Shown here piece by piece: positions 32,240 to 44,253 of a DNA stretch of 64,000 bases (position 1 is its first letter; each line of letters begins with the position of its first letter). The stretch spans positions 204,115,696-204,179,695 of the forward strand of contig NC_133662.1 of assembly GCF_037893015.1 (NCBI RefSeq), written 5' to 3'. The DNA comes from Macrotis lagotis. Its lineage: Eukaryota > Chordata > Mammalia > Peramelemorphia > Peramelidae. Both the position numbers and the translations under genes were made by a program. The notes beneath the pieces were generated by a model. That model searched no databases and had not been told where the DNA came from. It saw only the letters and a list, made by a program, of their open reading frames with translations.

Positions 32240-33780
32240 TATATTTTGTTTTTATGTCACCTAGAGCTTTTTCAAATAATTTTTTTGAAAAAAAAGCAAA
32301 AGATACAAAAAAGGAGAAAAAAAGTTCAACAAAGTGAATTGGTAAATTAAACAAAATGTTATTATATGTAATGTTCCATATCCATGGATCCCCCCCACAC
32401 ACACACACACACCTCTGAAATGGGGTGAATTCTCATTTCTCTTTTGAAGAGACAAGCTTGTTCTTTGCAATTTTGTATTATTCTTTTTTAATGTTTTGTA
32501 ATGTTGCTTTTTTGTCATATACATTGGTGCAGTCATCACATATATTGTTCTCTTGATTCTGTTTACTTTGCATCACATGATTCCTTGAATTTCTCCATTT
32601 CTAATTTTTTCATTTTTAAAGTACATTAATATTTCTATGCATTTATGCTTCAAAATGTCCTTGACTATCCTATAATCAATAGATATCTATGTTGTTTCCA
32701 GTTTTTACTGTCATAAAAACATATTGTTGCAAATATTTTCATATATATGAATTTTTTTTTCTTTTTGTCAATAATCTCTTTAGGATTCATGCCATCACTG
32801 GAATTACTGAATCAAGGATATCAATATTTCAACCACTTTAATTGCATAATTCCAAATTACCTTCCATAGTTCTCCAAGTTCAGTGTTTCACCAAAAATAT
32901 TCCTGTCTTATGAAAACCCTTCCAATACTGTGCAGTTCTCTTTTGTCATCTTTGAATATTTGCTGATGTCTCCCAGCCACCCTTTTATATTTTATCCTAG
33001 ATATGTCAATTTTTATTTATGTAAAAATTTTTAATTTTATGAGTTCTGTCATTAGATTGGAAGTTTTCCTGAGGGTCAAAATTGTTTTTTCACTCCTTTC
33101 TCTAGTTTCTTTGATTAGTAACATTCCTGTTTATTGACTGCTCAATGTTCTGCTTCACTTCTAATTTTTTAATAATGTAATATCTGATATAAAAGTTCCA
33201 CATTCATTTTAAATTTATTGTAGAATTGGCCTAAGTTAGAATCCATTCAATTTTCCCAACAGTTATTAAGAGTTTCTTTCCTAAGTGATTACTATTTTGA
33301 GGTTTGACAAATATTGACTTACTGCATTAGATTATTTCTGATTCTCTCTTTTTCAGTGTGTTCCAAAAATTTATTTTTCTTTTTTTCCTAAACCAGACTT
33401 CTCTCCAATTTTCTCATCGGGTCTTGGATTTCTTTTCTGAGTAATTATAATTTTCATTCTTCTATTGTTTGTGATTCTTTCTTATTTAGTCTGTACAATT
33501 GATTGATTTTTCTCTATTTTTTAGTCCAATAACAAATGAATTTGTTGACTTGGACTTGGACTTTATAATATTGTTTGAAGTTGATCCAGCAATATTTATT
33601 TATCATTTCCCTCCCATTATTTTCTTTGATGTCCTGGGTTTTATTTTTTTGACCCTCAAATGATTTTGCTATATAGTTCTAGAAATTATCCTTTTGTTGG
33701 TTTGATCAGTATAAGATACTTTTTATAATTAAAACATACACATAGTTTATATTTTTAGGCTTTTAGTATATGTAGCATTT
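32240..33780 (-). mobile_element. Old degraded L1 3' half (minus strand)
   Basis: The antisense order of ORF2 C-terminal blocks is visible: 'cacatatattgttctcttga', 'aatttctccatttctaa', 'cattactggaattactgaat' type words, then 'aagttttcctgagggtcaaa' and 'ttggacttggactttat'. It is very diverged with no frame left. Confidence 0.5.
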
Positions 33781-33960
33781 AGACTTTAATTTGTCAAACA
33801 TCTTTTCTTCATTTCTTGGGGTGTGAGGAATAGATGTGAAAATGGATAAAACATTTGACTAGAAATGTAGGACACTGAGGAAATCAGTCAACCTCTGCTT
33901 TCCACAATTTTCTATCTATAAAATGGAATTTTAATGTCTTCTACCTCACAGAACTATTTT

Positions 33961-36102
33961 AAGAATCAATTGAGAGAAAGATGACAGCATGAAGGCAAGA
34001 ATTCCCAGAAACTCATTCCCCAAGAAACTCCAAAAGCCATCAAATTATGACTCTAGCCAAAATTTAGAGGGGCAGAACTCACAGAAAGACTGAGTGATGC
34101 AATTTCCCAGGCCAAAACAACTTAGAATATCCACAGGAAAGGATTGTCACCTGGGTACCTGGCAGCAGGGGCCGGGGAGGTTCCCAGACTTCTTGGGACA
34201 GCTTGAAGTGGTGATGAGAGGACTCTGCCACACTGAATGAGCATGGAGTGGAGCATTTGCCTCAGAGCAACCCTTCGGTGAGAAGCTGCAGCGGGAGTCT
34301 GCAGAGTCACCCAGCACTTCAGAGCTCCCTGCTGACAGACAGTAAGGGGTCAGGGGACACTACAGGGGTCTCTCTACTCTCCCTGGGGCAGGACTCTGCT
34401 ATTTTCCCCACACTCAGATACAGGTCACAGTCTGGGGCCCCTATTGCTATAGTGGAGCAGGGACTCTCCTTACAGGTACAGGGCAGAGTGGAGGGCCTGA
34501 ACACAGGCAACAGAGCAGTCAGAGCCTCTCATAAGATCTTAGAGGAATTAAAATCACTGTGGGGTGTCCCCCAAACTCCCCAAAGCCATGGAAGTGAGGC
34601 AAATCAGTCATAAGCTGAGGAAATGAGCAATCAACAGAAACCAACAGAAAAAAAAGAAAAAATGGAGCATAAAAAAATTGGTCCCATTGAGGGATAAAAT
34701 ATACTCTCAGAAGATAACAAAGTTGAAGTTTCTAAATCCAAAGTCTCCAATAGAAATAGAAAATGGGCTCAGGAAATAGAAGAGCTCAGAAAGGACTTGG
34801 AAAAAACAGTGAAGGAGGTAGGGGAAAAATTGGGAAGAGAAATGAAAGCAATGCAGGTAAATCATGAAAACCAAGTCAGCAACTTGGTGAAAGAAATAAA
34901 AAAAATACTGAAGAAAATAACATGCTAAAATCAGTTTAGGCCAAATGGGAAAAAACAGCACAAAAGTCAAACAAGGAAAATAATGCCTTAAAGAGCAGAA
35001 TTGGACTTGTAAGGGCTTGGAATATGATATTCCAAAAGTCAAAAGAGCTTGGCTTACATCTGAGAATCAACTACCCAGCAAAACTGAACATCTTCTTTCA
35101 AGGGGACTTTCAAACTTTCCTGTTGAAACAACCAGAAGTAGATGGGAAGAACCATGGAATTTAATGATTTTGAACTGCTTGTATTCCTGCATGGGAAGAA
35201 GATACTGATAACTCCTATGAACTTTTACATTTATAACAGTAGAAGGAGCATATATGGACAAGGCACAGGATGGGATTGAATATAATGATACAGTAAAAAG
35301 ATGAAGTCAGTGAGTAATAAAGGAAAGCCCTGAAAGAAAGGGAAAGGAGAATTAGAATGGGCTCAGATATTTCACATAAAAGAGTCAATAAAAACTTTTG
35401 CAATGGCATTGAATGGAGGAAAGTGAGGGGGCACCAGTGAACCTTCATTCTCATCAGAAATGGCTCAGAGAGGAAATAACATACACACATAGTAGGGTAT
35501 AGAAATATATCTTACCCTAGAGAAAAATGAGAGGAAAGGGATAGGAATAAGGGGGAATGGGGGAGGACAGGGGGAGTAGGTGATAGAAAAGAGGGAAGAT
35601 CCCAGGAGAGTATGGTCAGACACAACACATTTCTAAGCAGAGACAGGGTGAAAGGAGAGACAGAGAATAGAATAAATGGCAATGGGGAGGATTAAAATGG
35701 AGGGAAATATACCTAGTAATAGTGACTCTAGGAAAAAGATATTAAAGCATATTCTCTAGAGGACTTATGATAAAGAAGACAACTAATCCCAGAGACAGAA
35801 TAGATGGAATCTGAATGTAGACTGAAGTATACTTTTTGTTTCTCTCTCTCTCATTATTTTTGAAGTTCCTTTCTTTTTTGGGGGGTGGGGGTTACATTTA
35901 CTTTTTTTTTAAATTTAAGACAATGGGGTTAAGTGATTTGCTCAAGGTCACACAGCTATGCAATTATTAAGTACTCAGGTCCTCCTGACTCTAGGGCCAG
36001 TGCTCTAGCCCCTGGACCACCTAGCTGCCCCTTGTTTACTTTCAAAACATAATTGTTATAATAATATATAAAATAAATAAACCATAACAAAGAATCATTT
36101 GA
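33961..36102 (+). mobile_element. HAL1-type element (L1 5' UTR, ORF1, 3' end, no ORF2) with TSD
   Basis: The 5' end is about 33974, followed by an L1 5' UTR to about 34620. The ORF1 N-terminal and coiled-coil region lies at about 34622-35000 (Lys/Glu-rich, broken). The ORF1 C-terminal block follows at about 35005-35170 (GLEYDIPKVKRAW, then NQLPSKTEHL corresponding to the 'YPAKLS' region). The piece of ORF1 between them, with the RNA-binding fold, is missing. A purine-rich spacer (35210-35760) leads straight to an L1 3' end ('gatggaatctgaatgtagac', about 35800). There is no endonuclease or reverse transcriptase. The flanks AAGAATCAATTGA (33961-33973) and AAGAATCATTTGA (36090-36102) are the TSD, and a MIR-type element resumes on both sides. 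Confidence 0.78.
35909..36033 (-). mobile_element. Marsupial tRNA-derived SINE
   Basis: A somewhat shortened antisense copy inside the HAL1 3' end, ending 'ggaccacctagctgcccc'. Confidence 0.88.
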
Positions 36103-36370
36103 AAAAATACCTATAAAGTGCCTAGCACTATACCCAGCAAATAGTATTTGCTTGAAAAATACTTGCTTTCTTCTCTATTGAGAAAATTGTATGCTTTTGT
36201 AATTTTTAAAATGATTATTCATATTGATTGTCTTCCTAATTATGTGCTTTTATGTTCCCTGTATAAATTTAATTTTTCCATAATGAATTACTGCTTTGAT
36301 TAATTGATGTATTCTTTCTAAAAGTATTCATTTAAAAATTTTGAAGTAATATTCATTATTGATATCAGGT

Positions 36371-36549
36371 TAGAATACTAGATTTTTTTTTTAAGTTTTT
36401 GCAAGGCAAATGGGGTTAAGTGGCTTGCCCAAGGCCACACAGCTAGGTAATTATTGTCTGAGGCCGGATTTGAACCCAGGTACTCCTGACTCCAGGGCCG
36501 GTGCTTTATCTGCTATGCCACCTAGCCACCCCTAGAGTACTAGATTTTT
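36371..36549 (-). mobile_element. Marsupial tRNA-derived SINE with TSD
   Basis: The body is 36388-36532. The flanks TAGAATACTAGATTTTT (36371-36387) and TAGAGTACTAGATTTTT (36533-36549) differ at one base. Confidence 0.95.
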
Positions 36550-37080
36550 GTAATATTGTTCCCTATTTTAGTATTAGGACTATATTTGTCACATAAAAGA
36601 ATTTGAACACAATTGCTTCTATTATAATTTTAAGGGTAATTTATGCAGTTTTGAAATTATTTTTTTAATGTTTGATAGAATTCTCAAAATAGTCCATCAA
36701 AAAAGTTGTTGTTTTTCTTTTTAAGTTCGAAGATAGGATTATTTCACATATCTAATAATCTATTTGTATGGGTATTTCATATTTGTGAAGGTAATTTATT
36801 TCTTTTCTTATTCTAAATTTTGTTGAAATTAACTTGCAAAGTGAGTTACTATAATTGTTATTATAATTTGTGGTTTTTGTTATTTTGCCTTGTTCTTTTT
36901 TTATTTTATTGTTTGTCCTCTTAAACCATGATGACTAAAGGTATATCAATTGTGTAGTTCATTTCAAGGAATAGGCTATTTTTTGCTTATAAGTCCTTTT
37001 AATTCAATTATACATAATTCATCTTTTTTTCCTATATATTCCAGATTTTTTCCTTTGTGATAAATTTGAGATTACATGCT

Positions 37081-37938
37081 GTTTTTATTTTTTTATCAGA
37101 AAATTTTTATTTTAAGTTTTACAATTTTCCCCCCATTCTTCTTCCATCTCCCCACCCCCCACAGAAGGCATTCTGTTTGTCTTTACATTGTTTCCATGTT
37201 ATACACTGATCTCAGTTGAATGGGATGACAGAGAAATCATATCCTTAAGGAAGAAAAATAAAGTATGAGATAGTAAAATTACACAATAAGATAATGTGTT
37301 TTTTTTTATAATTTGAAGGCAATAGTCTTTGTTCTTTGTTCAAAGTCCATAATTCTTTCTCTGTATATAGATGATATTCTCCATTGGAGATAGCCCAAAA
37401 TTGTCCCTGGTTGCTGCACTAATGGAATGAACAAGTCCATCAAGGTTTATCATCTCAGGATGTACAATTTTTTTTCTGGTTCTACTCATCCCACTCAGCA
37501 TCAGTTCATGCAAATCCCTCCAGGCTTCCCTGAATTCCCATCCCTCCTGGTTTCTAATAGAACAATATTGTTCCATGACATACCACAGTTTGTTAAGCCA
37601 TTCCCCAACTGAAGGACATTCACTTAATTTCCAATTATTTGCCACCACAAACAGGGCTGCTATAAATATTTTTGTACAAGTGATGCTGTTACCCTTTTTC
37701 ATAATCTCTTCAGGGTATAAACCCAGTAGTGGTATTGTTGGATCAAAGGGTATGCATATTTTTGTTGCCCTTTGGGCATATTTCCAAATTACTTTTACAG
37801 AAAAGCTGGATGAGTTCACATTCCATCACAGCTCCACCAACAATGTATTAGTGTCCCAGATATCCCACATCCCTTCCAACATTCATCATTGTCCTTTTTG
37901 GTTGTATTGGTCAGTCTGAGAGGTTTCTATTTTTTTAA
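37081..37938 (-). mobile_element. 5'-truncated L1 with open ORF2 C-terminus
   Basis: The minus frame 37819-37340 (159 codons) is the C-terminal end of L1 ORF2: CIPFDPTIPLLGLYPEEI, FIAALFVVANNWKLSECPS, GEWLNKLWYVMEQYCSIRN and the final 'LSGMSRTRKKIVHPEM' region. It is one of the least decayed coding remnants here, so this L1 is probably one of the younger insertions. The 3' UTR runs to about 37097. T-rich flanks GTTTTTATTTTTTTA (about 37085) and GTTTCTATTTTTTTA (about 37924) may be the TSD, but low complexity limits confidence. Confidence 0.85.
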
Positions 37939-38358
37939 TGCATAACCTGTCCATTAACCATTTTCTCCCCTATTTTGGTAATGTATATTTTGAGTTATAA
38001 AGTTCTTCCTCTAAAGATTTTTTTAGCATCCTTCCAGAAACATTCGTATTTTGGCTCATTATTAACTTTGTCTTTCATAATTCTTAATTTTTTTCTGATT
38101 TTTTCTTTAAACTACTCCTTCTATGGGATATCAGTAGTAAGTATCCATTTAAGTCCTTACTATATTAAAAATACAGGACACAAAATATCCTTAAAATTTC
38201 AATAAATAATTAATTAGAACCATGCAATTGATAAAGATAGAACAGTTGTCCCCAATTATCCATTCAAGTTGAAAATAATCTTAAAAGATGCTGCCATACC
38301 CTATACTTTATTTCCAATTATATGGAATGAAAAGCTTTCAAACATATAAGGGCCTAGC

Positions 38359-38539
38359 AAAATAAATTAAATTTCTGGGGTAGCTAAGTGGTGTAGTGGA
38401 TAGAGCACTGGTCCTGGAGTCAGGAGGACCTGAATTCAAATCTGACCTCAGATACTTAATAATTCCCTAGCTGTGTGACCTTGGGCATGTCACTTTAATC
38501 CCTTTGCCTTAAATAAATAAAAAAATAAATTAAATTTCT
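38359..38539 (+). mobile_element. Marsupial tRNA-derived SINE with perfect 18-bp TSD
   Basis: The body is 38377-38521. AAAATAAATTAAATTTCT flanks it exactly at 38359-38376 and 38522-38539. Confidence 0.95.
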
Positions 38540-40734
38540 ATTAGAATTAAGTGAAGCATATTTATCCCTGTGATCTTCACTGTTCTTGGAGTTGTCCTAC
38601 CTGTTTTTATTTGACCTTACCAAAGTTCTACTTTATCTATCTATTTTTAATTACAAAAAGAGGTGCAATTTCCAATTTCCTACATTTCAAGCATCTGCAG
38701 AACACAAAACAAAACAAAAAAATAATGGAAAAGATTCTTCTCCCAGGATCATTTCTCTCTGAACTCCTAAAATCTGAGAATAGGATGAAAAATAAAAGAA
38801 TTAATAGTGTCTAATTTTAAGCCTTTATACTTTATATATTTAATTTAATTTGATCCACATTTAGTTTACAAAGGAAGGATGTTGGATGTCTATAAGTTTA
38901 TTTCCTCATAAAACAGAGAAAAGTGGTGGAAAGAAAAATGAGTTTAAGTAAAAATTGGCATTATAACCAACTAAGTGCAGTCATCCAAAGAGAATTCGAA
39001 ACTGAAAATGTCAGGAAGACTGAAAACAGAAGAATAATAGAAAAAAAATCGCAAAAACCATTGCAGCACGTTCCATCATGGATAGTGGAACCATTTAAAC
39101 CCTAGCCTCAACATGTCTGAGGTTATTTTAGACAAGATAAAAATGACAGTAAAGTGAATAAAGACAGGAAAATTAAAGATTGAATCAACTATAGCTAAAT
39201 AGGATTCATGTTATGAGCAATACAACAATCAAGGCATTGAAGGACATACAAATTATGTGGAGAGGAAAATACAAAAAAAATTCATGTCAGAGACAGACAC
39301 AGTGAGAGACAGAAAGATAGACAGACAGGCAGACATTCAGAAAGACTAACAGAGTTAAAGAGTAAATTAACATTTCCTGAACTGTGTATTCTCTAAAGTA
39401 TAAAGTACTTTAGGAAAATCATCTATACTTAAATTGTGGATGTTCTCAAAGGGGACATTTTTAGGAAAAAAATCAGATTTTCGCAAGAATATTATTCCAG
39501 AATAAGAGGTGAGTAGTGCCTCTGGAAGGATTATGATCTTCATCTTTATATCTCCTGCAGTTAATGATTTGTTCATAGAAGATTCTTAGTAATATTTGTT
39601 GAACTGATTTCATAATGATTTGCACATATGAGTTTTTTAATGTATAATATTGATTGATGCCTAGATATCATGATTTAGGAGAAACACCAATAAACTGGAG
39701 AGTACCTAGAGGAAAAAAAATCAGGATTATGAGTTTTAAATTAATTGTGTAATAGGACTATTTAAAATAACTAAGGATGTTTAACCTAAGGGAGGGGAAG
39801 GGAATTAAGGGAATCCTGAAAGGTTATCAAGGAAAAAGTCAAATGCTAAATGGAATGACTTTCCTTGTGATGTAATTTATCCCCCCTCTTTGAAGGTTTA
39901 CAATCAAAGACTTAATTAGCAATTGTCAGGTATGTTGTAGAAAAAAAGGTTCTTGTTCATCTGTGGGTTAGAACGGATGACCTCTGAGTTGCCTTCTAAA
40001 TCTGAGATTCTGATTCCTCATTGATTATGTATTCTCTAATTAAATCATTTATCCTGTAATTTAGTCTTTATTTCCTATGATGTACTAGAGGTACCTAGTC
40101 CAAGACTCAAACTTTGCCTGTCTTCTGCCAAGATTCAATTATAATTAAGGTTATGAAGTGGTTAAGAAATCTGCCCTGCATTGGAATGACCAAATTAGCC
40201 AAATGGACACTAGTAGAGGATTAATTTTAATATTGATTTAATCATAAATGTCCCATATATTTCCCCAGTCTCACTTCAAATCATATTAACCTCAAAAATC
40301 ACTTTAATTAAGAGGAAGTATTTGGTAAATAATTTCTGTCCTTATCTTCTTTCAGCAGTATTCCAAAATCTTTCCTTAAATTACTCTACTTCAAAAGTAA
40401 TCATATTCCTCTAGTGACCTTTCCAAAAAATTAGAAACATATTTTTAAAAAAGGAACAAATAGCTTAACATGCTTGCACCTGTATGCACATTTTAAATGG
40501 AAATGAATTAGGGGATTTATCACTCTTTAATTGCATTGAAATGTGTTAGAAATCATCTAATTTTTGTACAATACTATAATAATGCATAGTGTCCCTAAGA
40601 AACAATTGACCACATTCTTCCAATTGAAGAAATTACTTCTTGAGGGACTTGATTATTTCAGACCTTGTTAAGTCAGTGGCTAAAAGGAACTAATACCCTT
40701 GTCAAAGATCCTCTCCAGCTCTATATCAATGATG
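38540..40734. other. Unassigned intergenic sequence
   Basis: No gene or clear repeat is visible. There is a short CAGA/GACA-rich run near 39290-39345. Open frames at 38551-38814, 38923-39105 and 39367-39576 match nothing I know. Confidence 0.5.
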
Positions 40735-40830
40735 TTACATCAGTGATGGAGTATCAAGGTGTTTTGCCTCAGGGGCAGGACTACCTTGGTTCAAATCCTG
40801 CATCTGAAAAATAGTGGCAGTACTTGATTT
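40735..40830 (+). repeat. Degraded SINE head
   Basis: 'gtgatggagtatcaaggtg', 'ggcaggactaccttggttca' and 'aatcctgcatctgaaaa' resemble a tRNA-like SINE head. Confidence 0.45.
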
Positions 40831-41139
40831 CTTATTGCTTCAGGAAATTGTTAAAAGGCCAATTGTTTATTTTCATAGGTATAGGAGTTTCATCTCCAGA
40901 AACCCCCTAGTATAATGAAATCATATAGATACACAGTTCAACAGCAACAGAAAATCCTTTTGTCTGTCTACTGTAACTATTTACTTCAAAACTTGAAGGA
41001 AGCTTTAAAGTCATCCCATTCAGCTACTATATGAAACACAAGATCCATATACTAGACAACATTCTTATTGATGGGGAAGCCAATGTCTAACAAAAGAGTT
41101 CATTTGACATTCATAGACTGCTTACCACTGACTGGAGAA

Positions 41140-41390
41140 AGTAATAGCAGTAATGGCTAGCATTTATACAGCATTCTCAAGGTTGCTAGCATTTATATAG
41201 CACTTTACAAATATTGCCCCATTGTATCCTCACAATAGTATAGGCAGTTAGCTGTCATGCTTAGTCCACTTTTACAAATGAGAAAATTAAGTCAGGCAGA
41301 GATTAAGCAACTTGTCCAATGTCACATAGTCAGTGACTGAGCCCATACTTGAAATCAGATCTCCCTGACACCATTTCCATTTTTTTCTAT
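41140..41390 (-). mobile_element. CORE-SINE / MIR-type element (minus strand)
   Basis: 'ttatatagcactttacaaat', 'gccccattgtatcctcacaa', 'aatgagaaaattaagtcagg', 'cttgtccaatgtcacatagt' and 'aaatcagatctccctgacac' give the full antisense MIR-type order. Confidence 0.85.
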
Positions 41391-41699
41391 CTATTTCTCT
41401 ATTCTGTTGTCTTTTGTATCAGATTATGGACTCTTGGAGAATAAAAAAATAACTTATTTTTCAAAAAAAATTTCTTCTTATCTTCAGTGCTTAACCCAGT
41501 ATATGACATGTAGGAAATTATTGAGAAATAACTGCTAGTTGTTTACTGGATGAGTTGAACCCAAGCAGATCACTTAACCTCTAAGTCATTTTTAAAATGT
41601 GGATATTATTCTTGTAATGGTTCTCACTGGGCTGTAATGTTGTAAGAACTTTGTATATATTAGAGCAACATACAAAGGTGAGTTATTAATTACATACAG

Positions 41700-41788
41700 G
41701 TAGAGTGCATAGTCACTAGCTTAAAGACATTGAGTCAGGAGATAGCAAGAGGAATTGAGAGAATGATAATTTGTTCGGTCTGACTATA

Positions 41789-41843
<55 letters not shown>

Positions 41844-42220
41844 AAGAGGAAGGGTAGAGGTATTTGGAATATACATGGAAATTTGGATTATCATATCAGA
41901 TTGTGGAGGATCTTGAATGGCAGATTAAGTATTTTGGATATTAGGTTATGGATAATGAGGAGCCACTGAAAATTGGCCAGCAGAGGAGCAGAAGAAAAGA
42001 TTTCTTTTCCAGTCACATTCAAAAAGGAATTGAAGGTACAAAAAGTCAGGACAATGAACCTAACAAGAAATGCATTGTAATATTCCAGATGAAAGAACAT
42101 GAGAGCTGAATAACATTAGTAACAATGGGAAGAGGGAAGAAAACAGGAAAGAAAGATTCTTTGGAAGAACTAGTCAGACAGTGAAAATTAGATGTAGTTT
42201 GGAGGGGGAGAAAAAATTCA
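41700..42220 (+). repeat. R-family ancient repeat (3' part) with internal (GT)n
   Basis: 'gattgtggaggatcttgaat', 'ttttggatattaggttatgg' and 'gaggagccactgaaaatt' correspond to the distal part of the family. A (GT)n expansion sits inside. Confidence 0.6.
41792..41842. repeat. (GT)n microsatellite
   Basis: About 25 uninterrupted units. Confidence 0.98.
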
Positions 42221-43341
42221 AATATCATATCAAGGTTTGAAGTATAAGAGACAGCAATATTTGTGCCATGAAGAGAAGGAATGTATTCAAGAGAAGGAAA
42301 AGGATTTTTTTAGGAAAAATTGATGAATTTGATTGAGTTTAAGGTATTGGTCATTTTAAGATATAATTAATCAGAAACTTGAAATATAGCCTTGAAAGTT
42401 AGAAGAGTATCAGAGAAAGCGAAATAGATATGGGAGTTATCTGAATCAAGGTAATCTTTGAAATTTGAAGATGATAAGATTACTAAATGAGAATGTAGTT
42501 AGAATAAAAAGGTAATTTAAAAAAAGTTGATTAGAATTCAGTTAAAGGTTTATTTTTTTAAGATAGAAAGTAAGTGATAATGAACAATTTGATAAGATCT
42601 AAGGCAAAGTCAATCTCACATGTTAAACCTATTGACAAGAGAGAGATTTGAGCTATGAAATTAAGTAGACTGAAATTGCCAGATCAAACAAGTAGTAATT
42701 AAAGGATCAACATAATCCTGAAGTAGAAGAAATGAGTTCCCAGGCATCTGTCCTTGATTCTGAGTTATTCAAAAATGTAATCAATAAGATTATCATAAAA
42801 ATCTACAGCTACAACAGCAAGGAAGAATACATAAAATTGTGGGGGTAGAACAGGGGGTTCTACATCAGTCTGGGGTTGTGGATATTCTTGTCAGTCTGAA
42901 GAAGTTTCTGGATCTCTTTTCAGAAAAAAAAAATTATCTGCATCACTAGTGTAAGACAATATAAACAAATCCTTAGGGGTAACATATTGACTGAGAATAC
43001 ACACAAATTAGCCTTATAAATGTTGTATTTTTATTTTATTTTGTCAAACATTTCCCAAATATTATTTTAAGTTAATTTAACTGAATTTGGTTGTTTTTCC
43101 CTTGAGTTTGACAGCTCATAATAAATTAAGGAAATTCTAAATTTCAGTTAAAAGCTAATGAAAATAAAGTTGTAATGTGCTTTTCCTTCAAATGACATTC
43201 TAGAATTTATACTGAAACCTTTGAATTTGAGTAATAATATAAACACACCAGAATGATAAAACAAATCAATTACATCACATCAATATTTCCATGAATCAAT
43301 AACTGCATCTCTTTGATTACTCTCTAAGGTGGAACAGATTA
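42221..43341. other. Unassigned sequence
   Basis: 42240-42720 may be the continuation of the R-family repeat (purine-rich, 'gatagtggagttatctga' style words). Otherwise nothing is recognisable. Confidence 0.45.
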
Positions 43342-44253
43342 AATCTCATTTGGGGGGTGGGGGTGAAGTCAAGATGGCAGAGGAAAAGCAAGGACTCCTG
43401 TGAGCTCTGCCCCAAACCACTCGAAATACATTTAAATAATAACTCTAGTCAAATTCTTCAGTGGCAGAATCCACGAAATGACTAAGTGAAACAATTTTCT
43501 AGTCCAAGATAATTTCAAAGATCCTTGGAAAGGATTGCATTGTTGTGCTGATGTTAGAAGGGGACATCAGTGCGTTAGCTTCAGCCATCCAGAAACAGAT
43601 GGCAGGACACCTGGATCTGTGGGAAGGATTGTCACGGACAATTGGGAAGGACAACAGGAAAACTACCACACCAGAGTGAGAACAGAGCCCAATCCTGTAC
43701 AGGCCTTAGGGGACCCCATAGGGGACTAGGAGCAGATTCAGGAGGACCAGGAGGACCAAGGCTCACCAGGCTGCTGCTTCCAGAGTGCTCAGCTCACCAA
43801 TTGTAAGGGATCTAGAGAAGACCTCGTTGCTATCCCTGAAGCAAAACTTTGCTTCTTTGCCCATACGCAGACCACTGCATCATCTAGGTGCCCCCTTCCT
43901 TATACCTATTGGATTGGCTAATAGCAAAGAAGGAGAAAATGATGGATGTTGCAAAGGATGTAGGGAAACTGAGACTGATGTATTAGTGGATGAGTTGTGA
44001 AATGATTCAACAATATTTTAGAAAAATTGCTGGTTTTTTGGGGGGGGGACTTATTGTGTTTACTTTTACAACATGACTGTTGTAGTAATGTTTTTCATGG
44101 CTAAACATTTTAACAAAGTAATATACTTTTTCAATGAGGGGGAAGGGAGAAAATTTGAAACTTAAGTTTTGGAAGTAAATATTGAAACTTGTTTTTACAT
44201 GTAGCTGGGGGGATTTTTTAAAACAAATAAAGTTATAAGAAAATAATCTCATT
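43342..44253 (+). mobile_element. Internally deleted L1 with both ends and a TSD (mini-L1)
   Basis: The 5' end is 'gtgaagtcaagatggcagag' near 43363, with 5' UTR to about 43860. At 43865-43892 a short block ('ccactgcatcatctaggtgc') looks like the complement of the SINE head. Right after it comes L1 ORF2 C-terminal sequence ('ttatacctattggattggc', 43898; 'ggagaaaatgatggatgt', 43931) to about 44020, then, with another gap, the L1 3' UTR ('acaacatgactgttgtagta', 44070) ending near 44244. ORF1 and nearly all of ORF2 are absent. AATCTCATT occurs at 43342-43350 and 44245-44253 as a short TSD, so the shortened form appears to have been inserted as one unit. A spliced L1 RNA or a re-mobilised deletion derivative are possible origins. 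Confidence 0.75.

Larger units (their letters stand above)
33840..36180 (+). mobile_element. CORE-SINE/MIR element, split by a HAL1 insertion
   Basis: The left half (33840-33973) has 'caacctctgctttccac', 'ctatctataaaatgg' and 'ctacctcacagaactatttt'. The right half (36103-36180) has 'ctataaagtgcctagcacta' and 'gcaaatagtatttgcttg'. Together they give the standard MIR-type order. Confidence 0.7.
36190..38210 (-). mobile_element. Old degraded L1 ORF2 (minus strand), split by younger insertions
   Basis: Antisense L1-like AT-rich sequence at 36190-37080, resuming 37940-38210 with 'ttttggtaatgtatattttg' and 'ataaagttcttcctctaaag', words typical of antisense ORF2. The SINE at 36388-36532 and the L1 at 37097-37922 are nested in it. 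The assignment of the left part is weak. Confidence 0.5.

Noticed and set aside
34248..34613. 121-codon plus frame
   Set aside because: It lies in the GC-rich 5' UTR of a HAL1/L1 element; no conserved domain, and similar frames occur in other L1 5' UTRs here.
39290..39345. Possible CRISPR-like or tandem array (GACAGA words)
   Set aside because: Irregular low-complexity purine/pyrimidine words without spacers; a eukaryotic simple repeat.
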